This document shows, piece after piece, positions 22,613 to 27,758 of a stretch of 27,758 bases of DNA (its first letter is position 1; every line of letters starts with the position of its first letter). Made by a program: the position numbers and the translations under genes. The notes beneath the pieces were generated by a model. That model ran no database searches. It had not been told where the DNA came from and worked only from the letters and a program-made list of their open reading frames with translations. The stretch comes from Nanobdellota archaeon (GTDB lineage Archaea; Nanoarchaeota; Nanoarchaeia; Woesearchaeales; GW2011-AR9), in the NCBI GenBank assembly GCA_002687775.1, contig NZBF01000017.1:1-27758 (forward strand), in the 5' to 3' direction.

Positions 22613-22626
22613 ATTTAAATATAAAT
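22613..22626 (-). promoter_or_regulatory. TATA region of the small-gene pair
   Basis: The minus strand has TTTATATTTAAATG, which predicts transcription from about 22592. Confidence 0.4.
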
Positions 22627-22640
22627 ACATTTCCCTAATG

Positions 22641-22648
22641 CTATATAG
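22641..22648 (+). promoter_or_regulatory. TATA box of the AbrB-PhoU gene
   Basis: CTATATAG is centred about 26 bp before 22671, giving a leader of about 63 nt. A second AT-rich element, GTATATAG at 22661, would give a start inside the leader hairpin. Confidence 0.4.
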
Positions 22649-22670
22649 TATTTAATGATTGTATATAGCT

Positions 22671-22739
22671 CAGGAGTGAGTGCAAAATGGAACAAAGAAT
22701 TTTCGAGTTCCATTTTAAAGCGGAGGAATTAAAATGGAA
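22671..22739 (+). promoter_or_regulatory. Leader with two mutually exclusive hairpins
   Basis: GTTCCATTTTAA (22707-22718) can pair in two ways. Its first ten bases match AAAATGGAAC (22684-22693) exactly, forming a 10-bp stem with a 13-nt loop. Alternatively TTCCATTTTAA (22708-22718) pairs perfectly with TTAAAATGGAA (22729-22739). That stem contains the ATG of the AbrB-PhoU gene and leaves its Shine-Dalgarno GGAGG (22722-22726) in a 10-nt loop. A leader frame of 21 codons also starts at 22688, after AGGAG, and overlaps the main start out of frame. This looks like a translational switch; binding sites for the AbrB domain are the alternative reading. Confidence 0.5.
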
Positions 22740-23684
22740 TATAGAAAATTAATCTCATTTGGAAAAAGTAGTTTCGTAGTGTCATTGCCAAAACCTTGGG
22801 TCACCAAGAACAAATTAAGCAAAGGGGATTTAATTTATTTTGATGAAGTGCCCAATGGTTTAGTCTTAAATCACAGAGAAGGATCTAACAACCAAGAAGA
22901 AAGTGAAATTACTATTGATGTTAACGGCAAAAGTATTCGACAAATTCAGCGAGAAATTATTTCTGCATATATTCGAAATTTTAAATCAGTTACATTAACT
23001 GGCGAAGAGGTTAAAGATAAAGCACGTGAAATTCAAAATATTATACAAAATCTGGTAGCTTTAGAAGTTATGGAACAAACTTCTAAGAGAATTTTGGCGA
23101 AAGATTTCTTGAACATGAAAGAAACTGATCCTCAATTGCTTGTGAGAAAAATGGATATCATCGTTCGAGCTATGATTGAAGATTGTAAATTAATGTTTAA
23201 GGAAGATGTCTATGACAGCATTTACCATCGAGATAATGATGTGAATAAATTAAGTTTCTTACTTTACCGAACGGTTCGGTATGGAATGGATAATTCTGGA
23301 GCGATTTTTAAGAAATTTAAATTTACGTCAAATGATCTATTACGGTATTGGTGGGTTACGTATAACCTAGAAAGCATTGGTGATGATGCCAAGCGTATCG
23401 CACGATGTATCAAGAAAATGGAATTGAACAAAGAGAGTCAAGCAGAATTTCTGGAGATTTTTTCTGCATTGGAAAAAAATTATTTAGACATGATGCGAGG
23501 GTTTTACAAACAAGATTCTGAATTAGCACATGACGTGCACGAAAAGAAAAGAATGTGTGTGCAAGACTGTGAAGCGTTTTACTCAAAGATTAATGATTTA
23601 ACATGGAGTGGATATTTAGTTAGTCAACTAAAATCCTTAGCAACCAACATTCATAGCATCGGACGATCGATTTACCAGTATTAG
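22734..23684 (+). CDS. AbrB-PhoU domain regulator
   Basis: The 316-residue protein has an N-terminal SpoVT/AbrB-type swapped-hairpin DNA-binding domain (about 1-48: R-K-L-I-S-F-G-K-S-S-F-V-V-S-L-P-K-P-W). A helical PhoU-like region follows (about 65-316), with the motif M-E-Q-T-S-K-R-I-L-A-K-D-F at about 107-119. AbrB-PhoU fusions are common in archaea and are thought to couple a signal, possibly phosphate, to transcription; the ligand is not known. The left-edge gene is a paralogue. Unlike most genes here it has a leader and a strong SD (GGAGG, 7 nt before ATG), and the leader can form alternative hairpins. The gene is monocistronic. Confidence 0.9.
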   Translation: MEYRKLISFGKSSFVVSLPKPWVTKNKLSKGDLIYFDEVPNGLVLNHREGSNNQEESEITIDVNGKSIRQIQREIISAYIRNFKSVTLTGEEVKDKAREIQNIIQNLVALEVMEQTSKRILAKDFLNMKETDPQLLVRKMDIIVRAMIEDCKLMFKEDVYDSIYHRDNDVNKLSFLLYRTVRYGMDNSGAIFKKFKFTSNDLLRYWWVTYNLESIGDDAKRIARCIKKMELNKESQAEFLEIFSALEKNYLDMMRGFYKQDSELAHDVHEKKRMCVQDCEAFYSKINDLTWSGYLVSQLKSLATNIHSIGRSIYQY

Positions 23685-23730
23685 TTCGTATATGTTTAAT
23701 TAGTTTACTCTAGAGTAACAAATTGGAGAA

Positions 23731-23740
23731 ACATTAATAA
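23731..23740 (+). promoter_or_regulatory. TATA of the kinase-phosphatase operon
   Basis: ACATTAATAA is centred about 28 bp before ATG 23764, predicting a leaderless transcript. Confidence 0.45.
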
Positions 23741-23763
23741 ATGGACCTCTTTATGAGTAATTA

Positions 23764-25155
23764 ATGGGCAAGTCAGGAAGCATCAGTGGTTTGGTAGAAT
23801 ATTCTCCTCCTATCTCTATAAGTGGACGAACAGCGATTTCTAGTGGAAATTTTAGAGGAGATGAGGTTGCCATTAAGAGTTTTATCCCATCTGGATATGA
23901 AGGATTTGATGAAATTGTACGTGATCAACCCCCTGTTACCTCTGATGGTGGATATAAACAAGGAAAGCAATATTATTTTGAAAAAGAAGCACAAATACTT
24001 AGACAATTAACAAAATTCTCAAAAGAAGGAACCATTGATGATTTAGTCCCTGAATTTCATTATTCTGATCGGAAAACAAGGAAAATTATTACTGAAAAAG
24101 TTGAAGGGCCAACATATCGTGACATGCTTGTAGCAACTGAAGGTACAGAAAATATGGAACTTCAAAAACAGCCTCTGCGTAAGAGATTGTTAGAACATGT
24201 TGGTTACTTCCAAGAACAAGTCAATAGAACTCCCGTGCGAACAAATCTTCTTGGACTTAATTATAGTGGTAATAAACCGCTGACAACCTTACGCAGTGAA
24301 ACTGAAGAAAGATTACGATTGATACATTACCTACGTTTAATAGTTTTTTCTCACTCCGAGGAATTTCGAGAGCGGTATAATATTGATGATGATTGGAAAT
24401 ACACCCGTTCTAGTTGGGTAAATGTTCGGCGCAATGTAAAGCAATTCATGGGTGATAAAGGCATGCACTGGGAACGTTTCATTAATAGAATACTTGATCG
24501 TAACAGGCAAATATTGTATGGGTCTCGCTCACCATATTCAAGCAAAGCTGATCGGAGAGCCTTAATGAGTAAAGGTGATCTTACCATTATCCATGGAGAT
24601 TTAGGTCCGCAAAATATTTTTTATGAACCAGATAATTTTGGGAAAATTATTGATTTTGATGAAATGCGAATTGGAAGTCCACAATATGACGTGGTACACG
24701 CTATGTATCACGTGTCGAGTAACCCTGCGGAATCTACAGCATTGGCACTCCTTGGTGAGTATGCATCCAATGCGGGAGAGAATTGGCAATCATACTTAGC
24801 TGAACACACGGCTGTTCGAAGTTTAGAGGGATTAAGAAAAATTGCAAGTGATGCAAGAATGTCACGCCACGATTTACTTAAATTTTCTGGAACTGTTGGT
24901 GACCTAAAATATGCATCCACAACATACCTTCGGCGCTACAACTTCGACCAGCACCAAAAATTCATTCAATTTTTCAGAGATGGTAGAGGACGAGGAGAAT
25001 TAAGTGGTTCGAAGAAAGGTAAGCTGGTTCTTGAACAATTAGCAGATCTTGGTTCACTTTTTCATTTAATTACTAATAGAAATGCTGACGAACGAGCATT
25101 TAGTCGCGCAGCAGTATATATTAGAAAACAAGATGATGAGGGTAATGGAAAATGA
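23764..25155 (+). CDS. APH-family small-molecule kinase
   Basis: The 463-residue protein has a complete aminoglycoside phosphotransferase/choline-kinase-type core: ATP-binding lysine K38 (V-A-I-K), E75 (E-K-E-A-Q-I-L), catalytic loop H277-G-D279-L-G-P-Q-N284 and metal-binding D297 (I-I-D-F-D-E). The loop is followed by Y-D-V-V-H-A-M-Y, as in the family. Extra helical regions at about 130-270 and after 330 make it longer than typical APH proteins of 270-330 residues. It overlaps the next gene, an inositol-monophosphatase-family enzyme, by 4 bp, so kinase and phosphatase are made together. The substrate is unknown; a sugar or polyol phosphate pathway fits. It need not confer antibiotic resistance. 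Confidence 0.88.
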   Translation: MGKSGSISGLVEYSPPISISGRTAISSGNFRGDEVAIKSFIPSGYEGFDEIVRDQPPVTSDGGYKQGKQYYFEKEAQILRQLTKFSKEGTIDDLVPEFHYSDRKTRKIITEKVEGPTYRDMLVATEGTENMELQKQPLRKRLLEHVGYFQEQVNRTPVRTNLLGLNYSGNKPLTTLRSETEERLRLIHYLRLIVFSHSEEFRERYNIDDDWKYTRSSWVNVRRNVKQFMGDKGMHWERFINRILDRNRQILYGSRSPYSSKADRRALMSKGDLTIIHGDLGPQNIFYEPDNFGKIIDFDEMRIGSPQYDVVHAMYHVSSNPAESTALALLGEYASNAGENWQSYLAEHTAVRSLEGLRKIASDARMSRHDLLKFSGTVGDLKYASTTYLRRYNFDQHQKFIQFFRDGRGRGELSGSKKGKLVLEQLADLGSLFHLITNRNADERAFSRAAVYIRKQDDEGNGK

Positions 25156-25967
25156 AAGAATATATGGAACTTGCTGAACGAGCCGTGTTGGAAGCAGGTG
25201 ACATGTTAACCAAATATACACTTTCTTTTACTGACGCTCAGAAAGCTGACGGAGACCCACACACACTATGGGATGAATTAGTTGGGTTTAAAGTATCATG
25301 CCAATTAGAAGATTCCACTGGGTTAAAAGTCTACACAGAAAACTATGATAACCCAGAGGAACGGATGCAGGAGGGATCTTTTTGGTGGGTTGATCCTATC
25401 GATGGAACCAGAAGTATGACTCACGGAGAAAATTATTTCTCAATTTCAGCTGGATTAATTGTTCATGGTGAACCAGTTGTAGGAGCTGTATATCAACCAA
25501 AAAAGAGGATATTGCTTTCAGCATTTAAAGATGGGGGAGCATTCGTCAAAGCTGGTTATTCCAATCAACGTAGATTAGCTCCCAAGAAGCCAGTGGTTGG
25601 AAGAGTCAAAGCTGCTCGTGGTTCAGGAGTGGACATTGTGGCAGAAAGTATGTATAAGCAACTTGGTGTTTCATTAATGAAACCAACTAGTAGTTTCACG
25701 TATAAAGTTTCCCTTGTTGGTTTAGGTAAAGCTCACCTCTACATTAAACCAAACATTAAATGTAATGAGCATGATAGTGCTGCAGTAGATATCTGGTTAC
25801 ATGAGCGAGGAGGTTATCTAACAGACCTGTTTGGTAATCGATTAGGATATAATAAAGAAGATCCACGGCATAGAAAAGGTACTGTTGCGAGTAACGGAAT
25901 AGATCATAGTCAAGTGATTTCTCAGCTTCGAGAACATTTTGATTTAGAAAACTTATTTAAAGAGTAG
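25152..25967 (+). CDS. Inositol monophosphatase-family phosphatase
   Basis: The 271-residue protein is a Mg-dependent, lithium-sensitive-type phosphatase. Motif A is W-V-D81-P-I-D84-G-T, and the first metal ligand E63 is in Y-T-E-N, where most relatives have E-E. Motif B is E-H-D208-S-A-A-V-D-I-W with R-G-G. The family includes IMPase, archaeal FBPase IV and PAP phosphatase (CysQ); the motifs alone do not separate these. The length is typical. The ATG overlaps the kinase stop (ATGA), which couples the two. The partner kinase suggests that both act on one metabolite or pathway. Confidence 0.92.
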   Translation: MKEYMELAERAVLEAGDMLTKYTLSFTDAQKADGDPHTLWDELVGFKVSCQLEDSTGLKVYTENYDNPEERMQEGSFWWVDPIDGTRSMTHGENYFSISAGLIVHGEPVVGAVYQPKKRILLSAFKDGGAFVKAGYSNQRRLAPKKPVVGRVKAARGSGVDIVAESMYKQLGVSLMKPTSSFTYKVSLVGLGKAHLYIKPNIKCNEHDSAAVDIWLHERGGYLTDLFGNRLGYNKEDPRHRKGTVASNGIDHSQVISQLREHFDLENLFKE

Positions 25968-26060
25968 CTGATTTTTCTTATTTGCGCGCGGGCAGAAATC
26001 TCTTCTTAAATCTTAAAACATTTAATCTTTAGCCCACTGGTCACTGGACATTTGGACGGA

Positions 26061-26070
26061 ATTTATATAC
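26061..26070 (+). promoter_or_regulatory. TATA of the LAGLIDADG gene
   Basis: ATTTATATAC is centred about 26 bp before ATG 26092. No convincing TATA is seen at the expected distance before the tRNA-Leu gene, so this promoter may also drive that tRNA. Confidence 0.45.
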
Positions 26071-26091
26071 TATTGATTCTTAATTTCACCA

Positions 26092-26691
26092 ATGAACGTT
26101 ACAAAAGAACTTGCAGAAATACTTGGGTTACTTTGTGCAGAGGGTTGTCATGTTTTATCCCACTCTAGTTACTGGGGAAAAGATAAAGGAAAGAAAAGAT
26201 ATTACAAAAACCAAAAATCGGAAAGAATTGAATTCTACAATAAAGATGAAAAATTGTTATTCCATTACAAAAATCTACTGCTTAAAGAATTTGACTACAA
26301 TCCAAACATTACAAAGCATGGTAAAATAAATATCTGCAAAGTCTTAATAATTAGAAACATATTATGTCATACTGCACTAGGGCATTTAAAATGGCAGATT
26401 CCAAAATCTGTTACAAACTCGGATAAAGAAATAAAAATTGCTTTCCTTAGAGGATTTTTCGATGGTGATGGAACTGCAAGTGGTTGTGTAAGAATGTTTT
26501 CTACAAATTATCCCGGGATCAAACAGCTTTCTCAGTTGCTAAATGATCTGAGTTTCAAACATACAATCCAGGGTCCAATTATCAAAGATGGTCGTAAACC
26601 CTCATATATCATACAAATTAGCAGGAAAGAGGAAGAAAGATTTTTAAAGGGTGTTGATCCAATATCTAAAAGACCAGATCTGCGGGGGTAA
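26092..26691 (+). CDS. LAGLIDADG-family homing endonuclease
   Basis: The 199-residue protein carries two LAGLIDADG motifs: E-I-L-G-L-L-C-A-E17-G near the N-terminus and F-L-R-G-F-F-D-G-D-G at about 118-127. It is therefore a monomeric double-motif enzyme that cuts a long DNA target. The second motif is canonical, while the first has Glu as its acidic residue, as some relatives do. A TATA box puts the mRNA start at the ATG. The gene is not inside a visible intron: its last 10 bp (26682-26691, including the stop codon) are the first 9 nt of tRNA-Leu plus the first intron base. This overlap suggests the endonuclease is linked to the mobility of introns in the neighbouring tRNA genes, or that its insertion targeted the tRNA 5' end. 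Confidence 0.9.
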   Translation: MNVTKELAEILGLLCAEGCHVLSHSSYWGKDKGKKRYYKNQKSERIEFYNKDEKLLFHYKNLLLKEFDYNPNITKHGKINICKVLIIRNILCHTALGHLKWQIPKSVTNSDKEIKIAFLRGFFDGDGTASGCVRMFSTNYPGIKQLSQLLNDLSFKHTIQGPIIKDGRKPSYIIQISRKEEERFLKGVDPISKRPDLRG

Positions 26692-26721
26692 TCCTTAAGC
26701 TTAGTTGCTTTGGGACCTTAG
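26691..26721 (+). other. tRNA-Leu intron 1, 31 nt, position 9/10
   Basis: The BHB is formed by exon GGGG (26685-26688) with CCTT (26716-26719, G-T wobbles), bulges TAA and AGG, and an intron hairpin TCCTTAAGC/GCTTTGGGA with one T-T mismatch. Confidence 0.75.
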
Positions 26722-26738
26722 GCAAAGTCTGGTCAAAT

Positions 26739-26762
26739 ACAAGGAAATACGCCTTGGTGAAA
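26739..26762 (+). other. tRNA-Leu intron 2, 24 nt, position 23/24
   Basis: The intron hairpin CAAGG/CCTTG (loop AAATACG) is next to a short helix of TCAA with GTGA (three pairs and one A-G), with bulges ATA and AAG. The weak helix makes this a relaxed BHB. Confidence 0.65.
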
Positions 26763-26776
26763 GCGCAGGACTTAAG

Positions 26777-26808
26777 TCCATGATGGGGCCCTTACTTCGT
26801 CGTAAGAT
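26777..26808 (+). other. tRNA-Leu intron 3, 32 nt, canonical 37/38
   Basis: Exon CTTA (26771-26774) pairs exactly with intron TAAG (26803-26806); the bulges are AGT and ATA. The inner helix CCATGATG/CTTCGTCG pairs at six of eight positions. Confidence 0.8.
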
Positions 26809-26840
26809 ATCCTGTCCCTTAGTGGGTTCGTGGGTTCGAA

Positions 26841-26859
26841 AGCCTTAAAGGTACGAAAG
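26841..26859 (+). other. tRNA-Leu intron 4, 19 nt, position 59/60 (T-loop)
   Basis: Exon TTCG (26835-26838) pairs with intron CGAA (26854-26857), with bulges AAA and AGT. Removal restores the consensus T-loop TTCGAAT. The inner hairpin GCC/GGT is short and leaves one unpaired A. Confidence 0.7.
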
Positions 26860-26873
26860 TCCCTCCCCCCGCA

Positions 26874-26896
26874 TTTTTCTTTTTATTTATTTTATC
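26874..26896 (+). terminator. T-rich terminator after tRNA-Leu
   Basis: TTTTTCTTTTTATTTATTTT-type sequence follows the discriminator base directly, as expected for archaeal oligo-T termination. Confidence 0.6.
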
Positions 26897-26901
26897 AAAA
26901 A

Positions 26902-26910
26902 TTTAATAAA
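26902..26910 (+). promoter_or_regulatory. TATA box upstream of the tRNA-Thr leader
   Basis: TTTAATAAA, after the BRE-like CAAAAA, is centred about 20-27 bp before 26926-26933. This is some 65-72 nt ahead of the mature tRNA-Thr 5' end. Confidence 0.4.
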
Positions 26911-26925
26911 GAAAATAGAATAACT

Positions 26926-26997
26926 GCTCCTGTGGCGCTGCGTAAATGCAGCAGCATTTAATAGTGCGTGCGGCATTCACTACGTTCAACCCCACAC
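26926..26997 (+). repeat. 72-nt leader starting with a copy of the tRNA-Thr 5' end
   Basis: GCTCCTGTGGC at 26926-26936 repeats the first 11 nt of tRNA-Thr (26998-27008) exactly 72 bp upstream. The TATA box points to the first copy. The leader can form TAAATGC-AGCA-GCATTTA (26943-26960) and TAGTG-N11-CACTA (26962-26982). An intron between the copies is unlikely, because a BHB would need self-complementary repeat bases. Confidence 0.55.
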
Positions 26998-27016
26998 GCT
27001 CCTGTGGCTCAGCGGT

Positions 27017-27033
27017 CAGATTTATCTTGCTAA
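27017..27033 (+). other. tRNA-Thr intron 1, 17 nt, position 20/21 (D-loop)
   Basis: Exon AGCG (27011-27014) pairs with intron TGCT (27028-27031); the bulges are GTC and AAA, and the inner hairpin is AGA-TTTA-TCT. The exon helix GCTC/GAGC borders it directly. Splicing restores the D-loop AGCGGTA. Confidence 0.85.
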
Positions 27034-27041
27034 AGAGCGCT

Positions 27042-27057
27042 AAGCTAGACTCGCTAT
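27042..27057 (+). other. tRNA-Thr intron 2, 16 nt, position 28/29
   Basis: Exon AGCG (27036-27039) pairs with intron CGCT (27052-27055), with bulges CTA and ATA and a two-pair AG/CT inner hairpin. Splicing restores the anticodon stem strand CTACC. Confidence 0.78.
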
Positions 27058-27066
27058 ACCTTGGTA

Positions 27067-27103
27067 TATTCCGTTCGGAATGATTTGAAATGGAATTCCA
27101 AAG
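27067..27103 (+). other. tRNA-Thr intron 3, 37 nt, canonical 37/38
   Basis: Exon TTGG (27061-27064) pairs with intron CCAA (27098-27101); the bulges are TAT and AGA, and the inner helix is ATTCC/GGAAT with one unpaired T next to it. Confidence 0.85.
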
Positions 27104-27138
27104 AGGTAGAGATCCCGGGTTCAATTCCCGGCAGGGGC

Positions 27139-27144
27139 TTTTTT
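27139..27144 (+). terminator. Oligo-T terminator after tRNA-Thr
   Basis: Six consecutive T begin at the discriminator base. Confidence 0.55.
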
Positions 27145-27150
27145 CACAAT

Positions 27151-27160
27151 TCTTTTATAG
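27151..27160 (+). promoter_or_regulatory. TATA box of the 27182 gene
   Basis: TCTTTTATAG is centred about 25 bp before ATG 27182 and supports that start over the upstream TTG at 27167. Confidence 0.45.
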
Positions 27161-27181
27161 TGAGCATTGTCAGAAATAAGC

Positions 27182-27619
27182 ATGAATGCACAATCAATGG
27201 ATGATATTGTTGAACATAATTACCAACTCATGATTAGTCGTGAAGAAGGTGGAATGGTTCTTATGGCGGAAAGTGTCGGAGGAAGTGGTGGAGTTACAAA
27301 AACTGGTGGTCGTACGATTGCCAACTATTCTTTTTTTTTTGAGCCTCATACCGGGGAAATGGTTGGGTTTTATCTTGAAAGGAATGCTCGTGTCCCGGAT
27401 TCTGCCTTGCAGGGCATCGTTAAATTAGTATTTCCACCCCTACAAGATCTTCGTCCGGAACGTTACGGCGCAACTGATATTCTTGGGTATCCCGATGTAC
27501 CATTAACAAGCTTAGAAGTGAGCGGTGAGGCCATAGCTGTTCTTGAACGGACGAGGAAAGTGTACAGTGAAAGACAACAAGGAAAAGTGAAAGAGCAATT
27601 GGAAAAACTGGGTTTATGA
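27182..27619 (+). CDS. Hypothetical protein
   Basis: From ATG 27182 the product has 145 residues: a Gly-rich, beta-like middle part (V-G-G-S-G-G-V-T-K-T-G-G) and a charged helical C-terminus (about 122-145). No motif or membrane segment is recognised. The alternative TTG start at 27167 would lie before the TATA-predicted transcription start. Its stop overlaps the convergent regulator gene by 6 bp. Confidence 0.65.
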   Translation: MNAQSMDDIVEHNYQLMISREEGGMVLMAESVGGSGGVTKTGGRTIANYSFFFEPHTGEMVGFYLERNARVPDSALQGIVKLVFPPLQDLRPERYGATDILGYPDVPLTSLEVSGEAIAVLERTRKVYSERQQGKVKEQLEKLGL

Positions 27620-27758
27620 GGATTTCCCATTCTTCCACATAAAATTGAAATAATTTCTGAAAGTCTCACTGACATCGGGATTTTCTATCAAAATGCCTTG
27701 GGGAGTATCATCCCACATTAAAATGGCAACTTTATCATCATAAATGTTAATGGTTGCC
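27614..27758 (-). CDS. TrmB-like transcriptional regulator, C-terminal fragment
   Basis: Only the last 47 codons are in the window; the gene continues past the right edge. The segment I-N-I-Y-D-D-K-V-A-I-L-M-W followed by G-I-L-I-E-N-P-D-V and F-R-N-Y-F-N-F-M-W-K matches the C-terminal end of the PLD-like sensor domain in archaeal HTH regulators of the TrmB type. The N-terminal HTH would be outside the window. The full gene is needed to confirm this. Confidence 0.7.
   Translation of the reverse strand, partial: ATINIYDDKVAILMWDDTPQGILIENPDVSETFRNYFNFMWKNGKSS

Larger units (their letters stand above)
26682..26873 (+). tRNA. tRNA-Leu(UAA) with four introns
   Basis: Acceptor strands GCGGGGG (26682-26688) and CCCCCGC (26866-26872) pair fully, with A73 at 26873. 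After removing introns at 26691-26721, 26739-26762, 26777-26808 and 26841-26859, the product is 86 nt, the usual class II Leu size. The D-stem is GCA/TGC with the typical loop AAGTCTGGTCAAA. The anticodon arm is CAGGA-CTTAAGA-TCCTG (anticodon TAA), the variable arm CCC-TTAGT-GGG, and the T-loop TTCGAAT. The only flaw is a T-T mismatch in the T-stem (GTGGG/CCCTC). A 16-bp tandem repeat (TGGGTTCG twice, 26823-26838) spans variable and T arms. The 5' end overlaps the endonuclease gene; T-rich DNA follows the 3' end. Confidence 0.88.
26998..27139 (+). tRNA. tRNA-Thr(GGU) with three introns
   Basis: The acceptor strands GCTCCTG (26998-27004) and CAGGGGC (27132-27138) pair, with U73, as archaeal Thr tRNAs have. 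Removing introns at 27017-27033, 27042-27057 and 27067-27103 gives exactly 72 nt. The D-arm is GCTC-AGCGGTA-GAGC, the anticodon arm CTACC-TTGGTAA-GGTAG (anticodon GGT), the variable loop AGATC, and the T-arm CCGGG-TTCAATT-CCCGG. All stems pair perfectly apart from a G-T in the acceptor stem. Unspliced, the gene has no recognisable D- or anticodon arm. An exact copy of its first 11 nt lies 72 bp upstream. Confidence 0.93.

Noticed and set aside
23764..25155. Antibiotic resistance by the APH-type kinase
   Set aside because: The family is broad; extra domains and the phosphatase partner fit a metabolic role better.
26682..26880. Group I intron in the region after the LAGLIDADG gene
   Set aside because: Short pieces resemble P, Q, R and S elements, but no P3 pairing was found, while a four-intron tRNA-Leu explains almost every base.
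26926..26997. A separate tRNA gene, or a fourth intron of tRNA-Thr
   Set aside because: Only the first 11 nt match a tRNA; no T-arm or acceptor partner lies inside the 72 nt. A BHB at the direct repeat would need self-complementary repeat bases.
1..27758. CRISPR arrays, insertion sequences, transposases, rRNA genes
   Set aside because: No regular repeat-spacer pattern, transposase motifs, terminal inverted repeats or rRNA-like stretches were seen.

Overview
The window is archaeal. It carries RNA polymerase subunit Rpo7, Spt4 (RpoE''), ribosomal proteins S24e and S27ae, archease, a family 4 uracil-DNA glycosylase and tRNA genes interrupted by bulge-helix-bulge (BHB) introns. Many start codons sit about 23-28 bp downstream of a TATA box, as expected for leaderless archaeal mRNAs. 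The AT-rich sequence, compact overlapping genes, short bacterial-type AlaRS, HTH/TrmB-like regulators and AbrB-PhoU proteins suggest a DPANN-type archaeon (Woesearchaeota/Pacearchaeota-like). That placement is an inference. A gene runs off each end of the window.

Layout. 1-1450: a PhoU-like protein cut by the left edge and a HAD hydrolase. 1500-5101: a three-gene operon of unfamiliar proteins, one with a divergent aminoglycoside-phosphotransferase (APH) type kinase core. 5191-9098: a tightly overlapped iron-sulfur assembly operon, sufB-sufS-sufU-sufC-sufT, without sufD. 9273-9650: an HTH regulator with four cysteines. A near-identical inverted repeat lies between TATA box and start codon of both this gene and the suf operon, suggesting an autoregulated Fe-S or iron control circuit. 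9720-14030: a zinc metalloprotease-like protein, uracil-DNA glycosylase, an HD hydrolase, a ParB/Srx-like protein and an HTH regulator. 14041-14321: two very small overlapping membrane-protein genes. 14358-17915: archease, a caspase-like protein with an internal twin-arginine motif, and short AlaRS. 18013-18641: a VapBC-type toxin-antitoxin pair. 18638-21918: the conserved archaeal rpo7-spt4-rps24e-rps27ae cluster with a PIN (Fcf1/Utp24-like) gene; three of its products have long acidic C-terminal tails. 21976-25967: small unknown genes, an AbrB-PhoU regulator behind a leader that can fold two ways, and an APH-type kinase overlapping an inositol-monophosphatase-family gene. 26092-27139: a LAGLIDADG endonuclease gene running into two consecutive multi-intron tRNA genes. 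27182-27758: an unknown gene and the C-terminus of a TrmB-like regulator.

The most striking feature is the tRNA pair. tRNA-Leu(UAA) can be assembled only by removing four introns (31, 24, 32 and 19 nt), and tRNA-Thr(GGU) only by removing three (17, 16 and 37 nt). Each junction lies in a BHB-like fold, and the spliced products are an 86-nt and a 72-nt tRNA with complete cloverleafs apart from one T-T mismatch in the Leu T-stem. The endonuclease gene ends inside the first exon of the Leu gene.
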